From Staphylococcus saprophyticus subsp. saprophyticus ATCC 15305 = NCTC 7292 (lineage in GTDB: Bacteria; Bacillota; Bacilli; Staphylococcales; Staphylococcaceae): DNA of 64,000 bases. A program made the translations under genes and the position numbers. Below, in pieces: positions 40,832-49,911 of the stretch (position 1 is the first letter of the stretch; each line of letters begins with the position of its first letter). The notes beneath the pieces were generated by a model. It saw only the letters and a program-made list of their open reading frames with translations. It had not been told where the DNA came from and searched no databases. The DNA lies in NCBI RefSeq assembly GCF_000010125.1, contig NC_007350.1, positions 1,426,001 to 1,490,000 of the forward strand, given 5' to 3'.

Positions 40832-40888
40832 TTTATAAATGCGATTTAAAAATTCATAGTCATTTTGCCACTGTGTTGCCAGAGCAAA

Positions 40889-40937
40889 AAATAAGGGCTG
40901 AAAGTTACTTTTTACAAGTAGCTCCCAGCCCTTTAAT
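40889..40937 (-). terminator. Terminator of the UPF0154 gene
   Basis: AAGGGCTG and CAGCCCTT outer stem with TACTT / AAGTA inner pairs, running into T6 on the minus strand. Confidence 0.82.
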
Positions 40938-40943
40938 GATGTT

Positions 40944-41183
40944 CTATTTAGATTTTTTCAATTGATCTTGTTGATTTTTATTCATCATTGTCATCATTTG
41001 ATTTATTTTCTTTTGAGAAGGTTTTTGACCCATTTGCATCATCATCATTCGTAGCATTTCTTCATTGATTGGTGGGTTCTTTTTAAGATAATCCATCATA
41101 TATTTTCTTGCAAGGAAAAATCCACCTACTAAACCTAAAATTAATGCTAACACGATTAATACGATTGCTAACCAAGTTGCCAT
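40944..41183 (-). CDS. UPF0154 (YneF) family membrane protein
   Basis: A 79-residue protein with one N-terminal membrane helix (residues 3-23, [20 protein letters not shown]) followed by the family's hallmark [20 protein letters not shown] and a Met/Gln-rich tail. YneF-type proteins are conserved beside tkt in Bacillales; function is unknown. I use the ATG at 41183, the family start; an in-frame GTG 12 bp upstream is possible. Confidence 0.88.
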   Translation of the reverse strand: MATWLAIVLIVLALILGLVGGFFLARKYMMDYLKKNPPINEEMLRMMMMQMGQKPSQKKINQMMTMMNKNQQDQLKKSK

Positions 41184-41331
41184 TGTTTCACCCACTTTCC
41201 TATCCTAATGAATTTTACTAAAATTAGTGCTCATTTTCAAGAGCAACTCTATTTATATATATTATCGATTCATGTATTATATCAATTTCAAAATCAATTT
41301 GTAAATATAAGCTTATTTTAATTATAAAATA

Positions 41332-41366
41332 AAAAATGGTATGAGAACTTAAGTTCTCATACCAAC
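41332..41366 (-). terminator. tkt terminator
   Basis: Perfect palindrome GGTATGAGAACTT / AAGTTCTCATACC with a T-rich run beyond it on the minus strand. Confidence 0.85.
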
Positions 41367-41389
41367 AAAATCAATTTTCACTACACTAA

Positions 41390-43378
41390 TTAAAATGTTT
41401 GAATTTGATTTAATACATTTTCTTTAGTAAAGCCATATTTTTCAACAACTAAGTCTCCAGGAGCACTAGCACCAAATCCGTCGATACCAATTACTTTACC
41501 TTCTGTACCTACATATTTGTGCCAACCAAGTGGTGATGCCATTTCAATAGCAACACGTTTAGTAATTGATGATGGTAATACAGATTCTTTATATTCATCA
41601 GGTTGTTGGTCAAAAGCGTTCCAGTTTGGCATAGAAACAACACGTACACCTTTACCTTGAGCTTCTAAATCTTTAGCAGCTTCTATAGCTAAGTTAACTT
41701 CAGAACCAGTAGCTAATAGTAAGAATTCTGGTGCTTTATCTGATTCAAATACTACATAAGCACCTTTACGAACACCTTCTTCTACAGTTTCTTTAGAAAG
41801 ATCCATAGTTGTAAGATTTTGACGTGTTAATACTAATGAAGTTGGTGTGCCTTCTGATTCTAAAGCAACTTCCCAAGCAACACGTGTTTCGTTACCATCT
41901 GCTGGACGAATAACGTTCATATTTGGAATTGCACGTAAACCAGCTAATTGTTCGATTGGTTCATGAGTTGGACCATCTTCACCAACAGCGATTGAGTCAT
42001 GTGTAAAGATAAATGTTGAATTTAGACCCATAATTGATGATAAGCGTAATGCTGGTTTTAAGTAGTCGCTAAATACAAAGAATGTTGCGCCATATGGATG
42101 TAATCCGCCATGAGCAGCCATACCATTTACAGCGGCACCCATTGCAAATTCACGTACACCAAACCAAATATTTTTACCTTCTGGTGTTTCTTTATCGAAA
42201 TCAGGTGCATCTTTAACATTTGATTTATTTGAACCAGCTAAATCTGCTGATCCACCAAAGAATGAAGGCACTGTTTTACTTAATGCTTGAATCACTTCAC
42301 CTGAGTCTGCACGTGACGCGCCACTGTGTCCAGCTTCAAAATGAGGTAATGCTTCACTATAATTGACAGGCAATTTACCACTGATTGCTAATTTAAATTC
42401 TTCTGCAAGCTCAGGATAATCTTTACTGTAAGTTTCTACAAGTTTATTCCATGCTTCTTCTTTTTCATTTGCACGTTTTAACATGCTTTGTTGGAAGATT
42501 TCATAAACTTCTTCTGGTACATTAAAGCGTTTTTCTGGATCTAAACCATAGTTTTCTAACGCTAATTTTCTTTCATCTTCTCCAAGTGGCGCACCGTGCA
42601 CACCGTGAGAACCTTCTTTATTAGGCGCACCGAAACCGATTACAGTTTTAATTTCTATAATTGTTGGAACATCTTGTGATTTAGCTTCTTCAATAGCTTT
42701 ATCAATTGCATCTAAATCATTGCCATCTTTAACTAAAATGTGTTTCCAACCGTAAGCTTCGAAACGACCTTTTACATCTTCAGAGAATGCTTTATCTAAA
42801 TCTCCATCTAACGAGATATCATTTGAATCATATAAAACGATTAATTTATCTAATTGATTATGACCTGCTAAAGAAGCTGCTTCATGAGAAATACCTTCCA
42901 TTAAGTCACCGTCAGAAGCAAGAACATATGTGTAATGATCAACAACGTTAGCATTTTCTTTATTAAATTTACCAGCTAAGTGTTTTTCAGCCATCGCCAT
43001 ACCTACAGACATAGCAAAACCTTGTCCAAGTGGACCAGTTGTTACTTCAATTCCATCTGTATGTTTAAATTCTGGGTGTCCTGGTGTTTTAGAACCCCAT
43101 TGTCTAAATTGTTTTAACTCTTCTAATTCTAAACTACCTGAAACATGTAATAAACTATATAATAAAGCAGAACCATGTCCAGCAGATAATACAAAGCGAT
43201 CTCTATCAAAGAAATCTTTTGATTGGGGGTTAAAATTTAAATGGCGTGTCCATAGTGTATATGCCATTGGAGCAGCACCCATTGGTAATCCAGGGTGTCC
43301 TGAATTGGCTTGTTCAACAGCATCGATACTCAATGCTCTAATCGTATCAACCGCTAATTGATCTTTTTCTTTATTCAT
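41390..43378 (-). CDS. tkt: Transketolase
   Basis: Thiamine-diphosphate enzyme moving two-carbon units in the pentose phosphate pathway. At 662 aa it shows [18 protein letters not shown] (residues 18-35), the ThDP motif GDGDLMEG-type [30 protein letters not shown] and the later [21 protein letters not shown]. All domains are present. Codon use is that of a highly expressed gene. Flanked by UPF0154 downstream and DUF896 upstream as in other Bacillales. It could be fed by ribose-5-phosphate from the rbs import system. Confidence 0.97.
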   Translation of the reverse strand: MNKEKDQLAVDTIRALSIDAVEQANSGHPGLPMGAAPMAYTLWTRHLNFNPQSKDFFDRDRFVLSAGHGSALLYSLLHVSGSLELEELKQFRQWGSKTPGHPEFKHTDGIEVTTGPLGQGFAMSVGMAMAEKHLAGKFNKENANVVDHYTYVLASDGDLMEGISHEAASLAGHNQLDKLIVLYDSNDISLDGDLDKAFSEDVKGRFEAYGWKHILVKDGNDLDAIDKAIEEAKSQDVPTIIEIKTVIGFGAPNKEGSHGVHGAPLGEDERKLALENYGLDPEKRFNVPEEVYEIFQQSMLKRANEKEEAWNKLVETYSKDYPELAEEFKLAISGKLPVNYSEALPHFEAGHSGASRADSGEVIQALSKTVPSFFGGSADLAGSNKSNVKDAPDFDKETPEGKNIWFGVREFAMGAAVNGMAAHGGLHPYGATFFVFSDYLKPALRLSSIMGLNSTFIFTHDSIAVGEDGPTHEPIEQLAGLRAIPNMNVIRPADGNETRVAWEVALESEGTPTSLVLTRQNLTTMDLSKETVEEGVRKGAYVVFESDKAPEFLLLATGSEVNLAIEAAKDLEAQGKGVRVVSMPNWNAFDQQPDEYKESVLPSSITKRVAIEMASPLGWHKYVGTEGKVIGIDGFGASAPGDLVVEKYGFTKENVLNQIQTF

Positions 43379-43457
43379 CTAAATGACTTCCTTTCTTCTA
43401 ACAAGATTCTATATCATTATACCTTATTTAATATCTATTTAACAAAATATTGATTTT

Positions 43458-43703
43458 CTATTTATCTTCTTTCTCTTTCGCATCTAAAATTTTCTTCACT
43501 TTATCCGGAGTGACATCATTACCTTCAGGATCAATGACTCTTGTACTTTCAATTTGTTGTTTAAAGTTTTTTCTAAAAGATTCTAGATAAGCTTTTCGCA
43601 ATTTCGATTGTTCTTTAGCTTCATTTTCTGTAAGTCCTTGTTCCTTTTTCTTTTTTGCTAATTCATTAATTCTTTTTATATCTACACCATCTTTTTGAGA
43701 CAT
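43458..43703 (-). CDS. DUF896 family protein (YnzC-like)
   Basis: An 81-residue, highly charged helical protein. The signature IKRINELAKKKKEQGLTENE and LRKAYLESFRKNFKQQIEST match DUF896/YnzC. In Bacillus the homologue lies in the lexA-yneA-yneB-ynzC cluster; here it lies near sosA/lexA in the same way but is separated from sosA by a terminator. Function is unknown; YnzC folds as a helical hairpin. An AGGTT-like ribosome site precedes the ATG. Confidence 0.88.
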   Translation of the reverse strand: MSQKDGVDIKRINELAKKKKEQGLTENEAKEQSKLRKAYLESFRKNFKQQIESTRVIDPEGNDVTPDKVKKILDAKEKEDK

Positions 43704-43737
43704 TATAAACCTCCGTTATTATTAATATAAAAAATAT

Positions 43738-43777
43738 AACAAAAAAGTGAACGAAACTAAATTGTTTCGCTCACCTT
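43738..43777 (-). terminator. sosA terminator
   Basis: GTGAGCGAAAC pairs with GTTTCGTTCAC on the minus strand, followed by T6. Confidence 0.85.
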
Positions 43778-43823
43778 AACCCAACCTTATTATCATCATT
43801 AATCATTGTCTTTTATATATATT

Positions 43824-44057
43824 TTAATACATTGATGCCATTACGGGTTGTGAATCTTGTTCGCTTTTCTGCTCCAATTTAGTATTGTTTTGTTCGCTAT
43901 TGTTAGATTGTTGCGTCATTTGGTGATCTGTCATTTCGTACGTCTGTTCTGAATTAGCGTTGTTATAAGCACTTAATATAAAAATTGCGCAAAGAACCAT
44001 AGTTGCAATTAACACCATTGTATAAGCTTTTATTTGAGATTTATATATTTTTATCAT
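43824..44057 (-). CDS. sosA: SOS cell-division inhibitor SosA
   Basis: A 77-residue membrane-anchored protein divergent from lexA. It has one helix (about residues 13-31, MVLIATMVLCAIFILSAY) and a Gln/Ser/Asn/Glu-rich outside tail. SosA in S. aureus has the same length, place and topology and blocks division during DNA damage until its tail is proteolysed. It differs from Bacillus YneA in lacking LysM. The AGGAGTGAC ribosome site and three LexA-type boxes upstream support SOS control. The name rests on position, length and topology. Confidence 0.85.
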   Translation of the reverse strand: MIKIYKSQIKAYTMVLIATMVLCAIFILSAYNNANSEQTYEMTDHQMTQQSNNSEQNNTKLEQKSEQDSQPVMASMY

Positions 44058-44071
44058 TTATAGTCACTCCT

Positions 44072-44143
44072 AGAACGTTTGTTTGTATAGTTACTTTATC
44101 AGAACATTTGTTCTATGTCAACACCGAAACGAACAAACGTTTG
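44072..44143. promoter_or_regulatory. Three LexA (SOS) boxes in the sosA-lexA divergent region
   Basis: AGAACGTTTGTTTG (44072-44085), AGAACATTTGTTCT (44101-44114, near-perfect dyad) and CGAACAAACGTTTG (44130-44143). The third overlaps the lexA -35 element, so LexA would repress itself; the first two are placed to repress sosA. Confidence 0.88.
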
Positions 44144-44169
44144 TAAAACGGATATACACATGCTATAAT
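44141..44169 (+). promoter_or_regulatory. lexA promoter
   Basis: TTGTAA (44141-44146), 17-bp spacer, TATAAT (44164-44169); start codon 30 bp further on. A LexA-type box covers the -35. Confidence 0.75.
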
Positions 44170-44199
44170 TAGGTTAAATTAGATTAGGGAGTGCCTATT

Positions 44200-44823
44200 A
44201 TGAGAGAGTTAACTAAACGACAAAATGAGATTTTTGAATATATAAAACAAACTGTTCACGCTAAAGGATACCCACCAAGTGTTAGAGAAATCGGTGAAGC
44301 TGTTGGTCTCGCATCTAGCTCAACAGTTCATGGTCATTTATCTAGATTAGAAGAAAAAGGTTATATTAGAAGAGATCCTACTAAACCACGTGCCATTGAA
44401 ATAGTAACTGAACAATTAGGTGAACCTATTAATATGGAAGAAACAATTCATGTTCCTGTAATTGGCAAAGTAACAGCAGGTATACCAATAACTGCTGTTG
44501 AAAATGTTGAAGAGTACTTCCCTTTACCAGAACATTTCACATCTACACACAATAGTGATATTTTTATTTTAAATGTAGTTGGAAATAGTATGATTGAAGC
44601 AGGTATTCTTGATGGAGACAAAGTCATTGTTAGAAGCCAAACAATTGCCGAAAATGGTGATATTATTGTCGCTATGACTGAAGAAAATGAAGCTACAGTC
44701 AAACGCTTCTTTAAGGAAAAAGCACATTACCGTCTACAACCAGAAAATAGTTCAATGGACCCTATTTATTTAGATCAAGTTACTGTCTTAGGAAAAGTGG
44801 TCGGATTATTTAGAGAAATGTAA
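44200..44823 (+). CDS. lexA: SOS repressor LexA
   Basis: Represses the SOS regulon and cleaves itself when activated by RecA. At 207 aa: winged helix domain ([37 protein letters not shown]), cleavage site Ala-Gly in GKVTAGIP (about residues 93-94), catalytic Ser in GNSMIEAG and Lys in EATVKRFF. The ATG at 44200 follows AGGGAGTG; an in-frame GTG at 44191 lies inside that ribosome site. Divergent from sosA with three boxes between. Confidence 0.98.
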
Positions 44824-44854
44824 TTGGTAATTTAGAGCAATTTAAGACACTCTC

Positions 44855-44900
44855 AAAAAAATAAGCGAATGCGCAATTGCGCATTCGCCTATTTTTTTCT
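44855..44900 (+). terminator. lexA terminator
   Basis: AAAAAATAAGCGAATGCGC pairs with GCGCATTCGCCTATTTTTTT except one base, with AATT in the loop. Confidence 0.9.
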
Positions 44901-44969
44901 ATTCTTTTCTAAAACTTCTTTAACTTTTTCAAGTATATCTTCTGTTTTATCTTTTTTATTTGTTGTCAT
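44889..44969 (-). CDS. Possible 26-residue peptide, unknown
   Basis: A short frame from ATG 44967-44969 to TAG at 44889-44891, reading TTNKKDKTEDILEKVKEVL with a basic end, a likely amphipathic helix. AGGATGG lies about 8 nt upstream. Its stop lies in the lexA terminator arm. The alternation of Glu and Lys looks coding, but the frame is too short to be sure. Confidence 0.35.
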   Translation of the reverse strand: MTTNKKDKTEDILEKVKEVLEKNRKK

Positions 44970-45022
44970 AACTTATCCATCCTCACAAATCATAGATACC
45001 CGTATACAACTATAATAAAACA

Positions 45023-46045
45023 TTAGCCTGTATAATTTTCTGTCCAGTAAGGTTGCCTATTTTTATTAAAATCGACACCCACACCAAGAGTATTAAATTC
45101 TTTTTTAAGTATATTTTTTCTATGACCTAATGAATTCATTAAACCTTGGTGTGCATAAATACTACTTGCTTGACCATATGCTAAATTTTCTCCTGCTGCA
45201 TTGAAATCATGACCATCTGCCTCCAATCTATCAAAAGGAGATTCTCCTGATAAATTGTTATGATCAAAATAGTTATTATCAGCCATATCTTTACTGTGTT
45301 TTCTGGCAGTATCTGAAATACTAGATGAATAGCTTAATGTATTTAAATTATGTTGAACCCTTTCAGCATTTACTAAATCAAAGTTTTGTAGTTCGAAACT
45401 TTGGGCTAAATTATCAGAAGGTGCACCATATTGTTGTTGTAAACGATTTTCCATTTTGTCACTAACCTGTAAAAGCGCAGTTAAGTTATTGTTCTCATGT
45501 TTATCATAAAATGCCGTTGTATAAATGCTGTCTTTATGAAAATTATCATACTCATCGTCTTGAACATCAAATTTTACGTTACCTTTTTGTTTATCTTTAA
45601 TTGGTTCGCCAAGTCTATCTCGCACAATTTGTTTAGGTGTACCGTATTTAATTTTCGATTTAGAAGAAATTAGATTTTGATTACTATAAAGTGCATTCAC
45701 TCTATCATCAATATAACTTACCATTACAAATGCTCTATAATCATCAGAATAATACGTATGCCACTGTGTGCCATATTCATTTGATGTCACTCGTTTAGCT
45801 TTGCCAAGTTTGTTATCGACGTCCTGTTTTGACATATTCATTTGAATATTATTCACAGCAAAATCTTGTTTATTAGGTACTTTCAGTTCATCGTTCGTTG
45901 CTGTTTCGCTTGAAGTCCAACTATCAACACTCGATTTGAGTTGCTGCTGTAACGATGTCATAGGTGCCGTTTCTTTGATAGGGACGACTAAAACAATGAT
46001 CAAAAAAATGACTATATATAATAAAAGTCTTCTGATTTTAAACAC
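45023..46045 (-). CDS. CAP-domain (SCP/PR1-like) exported protein
   Basis: A 340-residue membrane-anchored or exported protein. N-terminal helix (about 5-22, RRLLLYIVIFLIIVLVV), a CAP-associated N-domain with two repeated units (about 65-200; MSKQDVDNKLGKAKRVTSNEYG and KQIVRDRLGEPIK), and a C-terminal CAP domain (about 215-340; NLDLVNAERV-like FDLVNAERVQHNL, HSKDMADNNYFDH, AGENLAYGQ, SLGHRKNILKKEF). The CAP His/Glu metal-type residues are present. It starts with GTG 3 bp after the guaC stop, so it is coupled to guaC. Function unknown. Confidence 0.82.
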   Translation of the reverse strand: MFKIRRLLLYIVIFLIIVLVVPIKETAPMTSLQQQLKSSVDSWTSSETATNDELKVPNKQDFAVNNIQMNMSKQDVDNKLGKAKRVTSNEYGTQWHTYYSDDYRAFVMVSYIDDRVNALYSNQNLISSKSKIKYGTPKQIVRDRLGEPIKDKQKGNVKFDVQDDEYDNFHKDSIYTTAFYDKHENNNLTALLQVSDKMENRLQQQYGAPSDNLAQSFELQNFDLVNAERVQHNLNTLSYSSSISDTARKHSKDMADNNYFDHNNLSGESPFDRLEADGHDFNAAGENLAYGQASSIYAHQGLMNSLGHRKNILKKEFNTLGVGVDFNKNRQPYWTENYTG

Positions 46046-46048
46046 CTA

Positions 46049-47035
46049 CTATAAATTTTGGTCTCTATCACCATTAAAAATTGAGTTTCTTACGATAACG
46101 TAATCTACTTTTCTTAATGAATTTAAGTCTTTGCCACCTGCATATGAAATTGAACTTTGTAAATCTTGTTGCATTTCAGTTAAAGTATTAAAAAGTGAGC
46201 CTTTATGTTCAACAAACATTTTTTTACCTTCAACGTTTTTATGTTCACCTTTTTGGAATTCAGATGCGCTACCAAAATATTCTTTATACATTTTGCCATC
46301 TAATTCCACTGTTTCACCTGGTGATTCTTCATGTGCAGCAAATAATGATCCTACCATAACCATTGATGCACCAAAACGAATTGATTTTGCAATATCACCA
46401 TGTGTTCTAATACCACCATCTGCTATTATTGGTTTACGCGCTGCTTTACTACAATGATTTAAAGCAGATAATTGCCAACCACCTGTACCAAATCCAGTTT
46501 TAATTTTAGTAATACATACTCTACCTGGTCCAATACCTACTTTTGTTGCATCAGCGCCTGCATTTTCTAATTCACGTACGCCTTCTGGTGTACCTACATT
46601 TCCAGCAATTACAAATACTTCTGGAATATGTTTTTTAATATGTTTAATCATATTGATAACTGAATCAGAATGTCCATGAGCGATATCAATCGTAATATAC
46701 TCAGGAATCACGTTTTCAGCAGCTAATGATTCAACAAAACCAAATTCGCGTTCTTTAACACCAACTGAAATTGAAGCAAATAAACCTTTTTCTTGCATCT
46801 TTTTAATAAAAGGAATACGACCTTCTTCATCAAATCTATGCATAATATAGAAATAATCATTCTCAGCGAACCATTCCGCTAATGTTTCATTCATTACTGT
46901 TTGCATATTTGCCGGTACTACAGGTAGTTTAAAACTTCTAGGTCCAAATTGAATTGTTGTATCACATTCCGAACGACTGTTTACAATACATTTATTTGGT
47001 ACAAGTTGTATATCTTCATAATCAAAAATTTTCAT
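46049..47035 (-). CDS. guaC: GMP reductase
   Basis: Converts GMP to IMP with NADPH, recycling guanine nucleotides. At 328 aa it has the IMPDH/GMPR TIM barrel: [30 protein letters not shown]-type [19 protein letters not shown] with the catalytic Cys, and [27 protein letters not shown]. No CBS domains, as expected for GuaC rather than GuaB. AGGGG precedes the ATG. A PurR-type box and repeated ATTATCA half-sites lie about 70-115 bp upstream. The CAP gene follows directly. Confidence 0.95.
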   Translation of the reverse strand: MKIFDYEDIQLVPNKCIVNSRSECDTTIQFGPRSFKLPVVPANMQTVMNETLAEWFAENDYFYIMHRFDEEGRIPFIKKMQEKGLFASISVGVKEREFGFVESLAAENVIPEYITIDIAHGHSDSVINMIKHIKKHIPEVFVIAGNVGTPEGVRELENAGADATKVGIGPGRVCITKIKTGFGTGGWQLSALNHCSKAARKPIIADGGIRTHGDIAKSIRFGASMVMVGSLFAAHEESPGETVELDGKMYKEYFGSASEFQKGEHKNVEGKKMFVEHKGSLFNTLTEMQQDLQSSISYAGGKDLNSLRKVDYVIVRNSIFNGDRDQNL

Positions 47036-47104
47036 TTTAACAAACCCCTAACATTTTTAATAAAACTTTTATATAATGGTAAGATTTTCATGATGTTAAT
47101 GAGC

Positions 47105-47149
47105 ATTATCATTGAAATAATTGATAATTTTATCATTTTTCCGAACAAT
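47105..47149 (-). promoter_or_regulatory. Candidate regulatory cluster upstream of guaC
   Basis: TTTTCCGAACAAT (47137-47149, plus strand) matches the PurR box AWWWCCGAACWWT at 12 of 13 positions. Next to it are ATTATCA (47105-47111) and the palindrome TGATAA-TT-TTATCA (47122-47135). A second PurR box, usually required, was not found, so the assignment is tentative. Confidence 0.4.
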
Positions 47150-47224
47150 AACTTTTTTATTTATCTTTTCCAATAGATAATATACATTGTTTTATATCAA
47201 ATGTAAACTGACTTTAGTCGTAAA

Positions 47225-47494
47225 TTACCAACTAGATTTTTTCACTCCTGGAATTTGCCCTTTATGTGCATAATCTCTTAATGCAATGCGTGACATACCA
47301 AATTTACGATAAACACCTCTAGGTCTGCCAGTTACTTTACATCTTCTTGTTAATCTCGTAGGAGAACTATCTCTTGGCAATTTTCTTAAAGCTTCATAAT
47401 CGCCCTTATCTTTTAGTTCTTTTCTCAATTCGTAATACTGTGCAACCAACTTTTCTCTTTTCTGCTCTTTTGCTATTTTAGATTTTTTTGCCAC
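47225..47494 (-). CDS. rpsN: 30S ribosomal protein S14, zinc-independent form
   Basis: At 89 aa this is the long S14 form without the CxxC...CxxC zinc ribbon ([29 protein letters not shown] has a single Cys). Such copies replace the zinc-containing S14 when zinc is scarce. Starts with GTG 8 nt after AGAGG. A Zur-like box lies 25 bp upstream. Divergent from rpmG. Confidence 0.93.
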   Translation of the reverse strand: MAKKSKIAKEQKREKLVAQYYELRKELKDKGDYEALRKLPRDSSPTRLTRRCKVTGRPRGVYRKFGMSRIALRDYAHKGQIPGVKKSSW

Positions 47495-47518
47495 CTATTT
47501 TCCTCTCCCTTTTACAAA

Positions 47519-47533
47519 TCGTAATTATTACGT
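47519..47533. promoter_or_regulatory. Zur-like box, rpsN side
   Basis: TCGTAATTATTACGT, 14 of 15 to the palindrome TCGTAATNATTACGA used by Firmicute Zur. Located 25 bp before the rpsN start. Confidence 0.7.
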
Positions 47534-47674
47534 TTTATATCATAACATATTTTTCTATCTATTCAATCTTTAATCTTTAATTAATTTTTAGTGGATATGT
47601 ATTTTAATGTAATTCTTCAAATTGCACATTATTAAAATGTTGAAAGATTAAATTTTATATGGTAATATTATAAA

Positions 47675-47689
47675 ACGTAATAATTACTA
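47675..47689. promoter_or_regulatory. Zur-like box, rpmG side
   Basis: ACGTAATAATTACTA matches the reverse complement of the rpsN-side box at 14 of 15 positions and lies 20 bp before the rpmG start. Confidence 0.65.
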
Positions 47690-47709
47690 TTTAGAAAGAG
47701 GTGTTAACT

Positions 47710-47859
47710 TTGCGCGTAAATATTACATTAGCATGTACTGAATGTGGCGATCGTAATTATATTTCTACAAAAAACAAACGTAATCATCCTGAACGTATTG
47801 AACTTAAAAAGTTTTGTCCAAGATTAAATAAATATACGTTACATCGTGAAACTAAGTAG
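47710..47859 (+). CDS. rpmG: 50S ribosomal protein L33, form with degenerate zinc site
   Basis: A 49-residue L33 starting at TTG 47710-47712, about 6 nt after GAAAGAGGTG. It reads [19 protein letters not shown] through [17 protein letters not shown]. The first CxxC is intact; the second pair is reduced to a single Cys (FCPRL), as in zinc-independent L33 copies. A Zur-like box precedes it. It is divergent from rpsN, and the IS30 island begins 70 bp downstream. Confidence 0.93.
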   Translation: MRVNITLACTECGDRNYISTKNKRNHPERIELKKFCPRLNKYTLHRETK

Positions 47860-47929
47860 TACATTTCATTACTTATCTTTTAAATACGACATTTAAAAAT
47901 TGGAATTTGTAATATATGTTGTTTTTTTA

Positions 47930-49044
47930 ATGATGAATTTACAATTTAAGTGCAACACATAAAAAAGAGCCCTAAAATCATCAATCTAGTAAAATAAAGT
48001 TTGCGAAGACAAAATTTTACTGGAGATGATGATTATGGACTCATATAAACACCTTACCATAGAAGAACGCGAAAGAATATTCTTTCTTAAGGCTAAAGGA
48101 TATTCTTTAAGAAAAATCGCTAAAGATATTTGCAGAAGCCCATCAACTGTTTCTCGTGAATTAGCTAGAAACGCTTCCTCCGGAAGCTACAACCCTACAT
48201 ATGCTCATAATAATTACAAGTGCAATAAGAAAAAATGCGGACGTAAATTATTATTAAAATCAAAGATTTTATTTGATAAAGTAAAATTTTTATTTCTTAA
48301 TCAACAGTGGTCACCTGAACAAATTGCAAACCGATTGAAAAGTGAAGGGTTTCACCTGGCTATTAGTTATAATACTATTTACCGTGCTATTTATTTAGGC
48401 CTATTTGATCCGCCTAAATTAAGTCACGGTAACCGTGGATGTATTAGATTGTTAAGGCATAGAGGTAAGACTAGACACACTAAAAGTCATCAAGAAAATA
48501 GAGGTAGAATTAGAATAAGTTATTCAATACATGATCGACCTCAAATCATTAATGATAGAGAACGAATCGGAGATTGGGAAGCCGATACTGTTATGGGAAA
48601 AACTGGAAAATCTTGTCTTGTTACATTAGTAGATCGTAAAACCGGCTATTTACTTTGTGGTAAAGTACCTAAAAAGAAATCTGAGTTTGTGAAACAGAAA
48701 ATCGTAGATTTACTTGGCACCTTACCAAACAATAAACGATTATCTATTACACCAGATAGAGGTAAAGAGTTTTCTAAACATCCAGAAATTACGTCAGAGT
48801 TAGATAACATTCCATTTTATTTTCCTGATCCTCATTCCCCTTGGCAACGTGGAACTAATGAAAATACAAATGGATTGATTAGAGAATATATAGCCAAAGG
48901 TATTGATATTGATAACATTACAGAAGAACAAATAGAACACTATGTTTATAAGTTGAATACACGTCCTCGTAAACGATTTGATTGGAAAACACCAGCAGAG
49001 CTTTTCAATGATAAGGTGTTGCACTTAATTTGACAATTGAAGAT
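47930..49044 (+). mobile_element. IS30-family insertion sequence, complete copy
   Basis: A 1115-bp element with imperfect terminal repeats. The left end 47930-47958 and the reverse complement of 49016-49044 match at 22 of 29 positions, with ATTAAGTGCAACAC-like inner parts nearly identical. One transposase gene fills it. The right border is fixed by comparison: identity with the second copy ends exactly at 49044/57625. Confidence 0.85.
48035..49033 (+). CDS. IS30-family transposase
   Basis: DDE transposase, 332 aa from the ATG at 48035, which is 9 nt after GGAG; upstream ATGs at 48026 and 48029 overlap too closely. The N-terminal HTH (YKHLTIEERERIFFLKAKG, SLRKIAKDICRSPSTVSREL) is typical. The catalytic core shows DWEADTVMGK (D), ITPDRGKEFSKH (D) and DPHSPWQRGTNENTNGLIR (E), the last the hallmark of the family. 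Intact, so likely active. Confidence 0.93.
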   Translation: MDSYKHLTIEERERIFFLKAKGYSLRKIAKDICRSPSTVSRELARNASSGSYNPTYAHNNYKCNKKKCGRKLLLKSKILFDKVKFLFLNQQWSPEQIANRLKSEGFHLAISYNTIYRAIYLGLFDPPKLSHGNRGCIRLLRHRGKTRHTKSHQENRGRIRISYSIHDRPQIINDRERIGDWEADTVMGKTGKSCLVTLVDRKTGYLLCGKVPKKKSEFVKQKIVDLLGTLPNNKRLSITPDRGKEFSKHPEITSELDNIPFYFPDPHSPWQRGTNENTNGLIREYIAKGIDIDNITEEQIEHYVYKLNTRPRKRFDWKTPAELFNDKVLHLI

Positions 49045-49095
49045 ATAAATAACCATGGAATCACATCGTTATTCCATGGTTATTTATTGTTCTAA

Positions 49096-49911
49096 TCATA
49101 CAATTTTCTCTCTAATCTTGCCAGAGATGTAATCCACGATACCGACCATAATTACTAAGCCGATTAATATAATTCCGACACGATCCCATGAACGTGTCTG
49201 CAAGGCAAAGATTAATGGTGTACCGATACCTCCTGCACCGATTAAGCCTAAGATGGACGCCGAACGCAAGTTCAACTCAAAACGGTAAAGAATTAATGAC
49301 ATGAAAGTCGGCAAGATTTGCGGGATGACCGCAAATACTAATGTTTTAATTTTATTTGCGCCGCATGCTTTAAGCGATTCGGTTGCACTTAAATCGATAT
49401 TTTCAATATCCTCTGCGAAGAGTTTTCCAAGCATCCCTACTGAATGAATACCGAGTGCCAACACGCCTGAAAATGATCCTGGTCCTACTGCTTTGATAAA
49501 GATTAAAGCCATTACGATTTCAGGAAAGACTCTGATAATACTTAAGATAAATTTGCTTGTGCCTGTGACTGGGCGGAGTTTGACAATATTCTTTGCGCCT
49601 AAGAACGCTAAAGGAATACAGATAATCGCAGCTAATATTGTTCCGACTACTGCAATCGCAAAGGTTTCTAACAAACCATGAAGCAAGTCTTCTCCGCCTT
49701 TTTGATAGACAAAGCCCCAATCCGGATGAGTTAGTCCTTGTAATATCGAACCGAGAATTTGACGGGATTTGTCTTTGATTTCTAAAGCAGGCATACCGGC
49801 AAAAGCCCAAATCAAAAGTGCCGCAACCACTAGTGCTGTTAAGGTATATTTGATTTTCTTCTGCTTATTGCTGTAGTTGTTCAATAACTCTGTTTTACTC
49901 ATTGTCGTCAT
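49096..49911 (-). CDS. phnE: Phosphonate/phosphite-type ABC transporter permease, second copy
   Basis: Inner-membrane permease, 271 aa, about six helices. The BPD_transp_1 EAA loop is visible (LKACGANKIKTLVFAVIPQILPTF), as is the PhnE pattern SASILGLIGAGGIGTPL. Last gene of the operon. Its ATG overlaps the stop of the first phnE by 4 bp. The pair of different PhnE permeases forms a heterodimer in staphylococci of the S. aureus type. Confidence 0.9.
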   Translation of the reverse strand: MTTMSKTELLNNYSNKQKKIKYTLTALVVAALLIWAFAGMPALEIKDKSRQILGSILQGLTHPDWGFVYQKGGEDLLHGLLETFAIAVVGTILAAIICIPLAFLGAKNIVKLRPVTGTSKFILSIIRVFPEIVMALIFIKAVGPGSFSGVLALGIHSVGMLGKLFAEDIENIDLSATESLKACGANKIKTLVFAVIPQILPTFMSLILYRFELNLRSASILGLIGAGGIGTPLIFALQTRSWDRVGIILIGLVIMVGIVDYISGKIREKIV

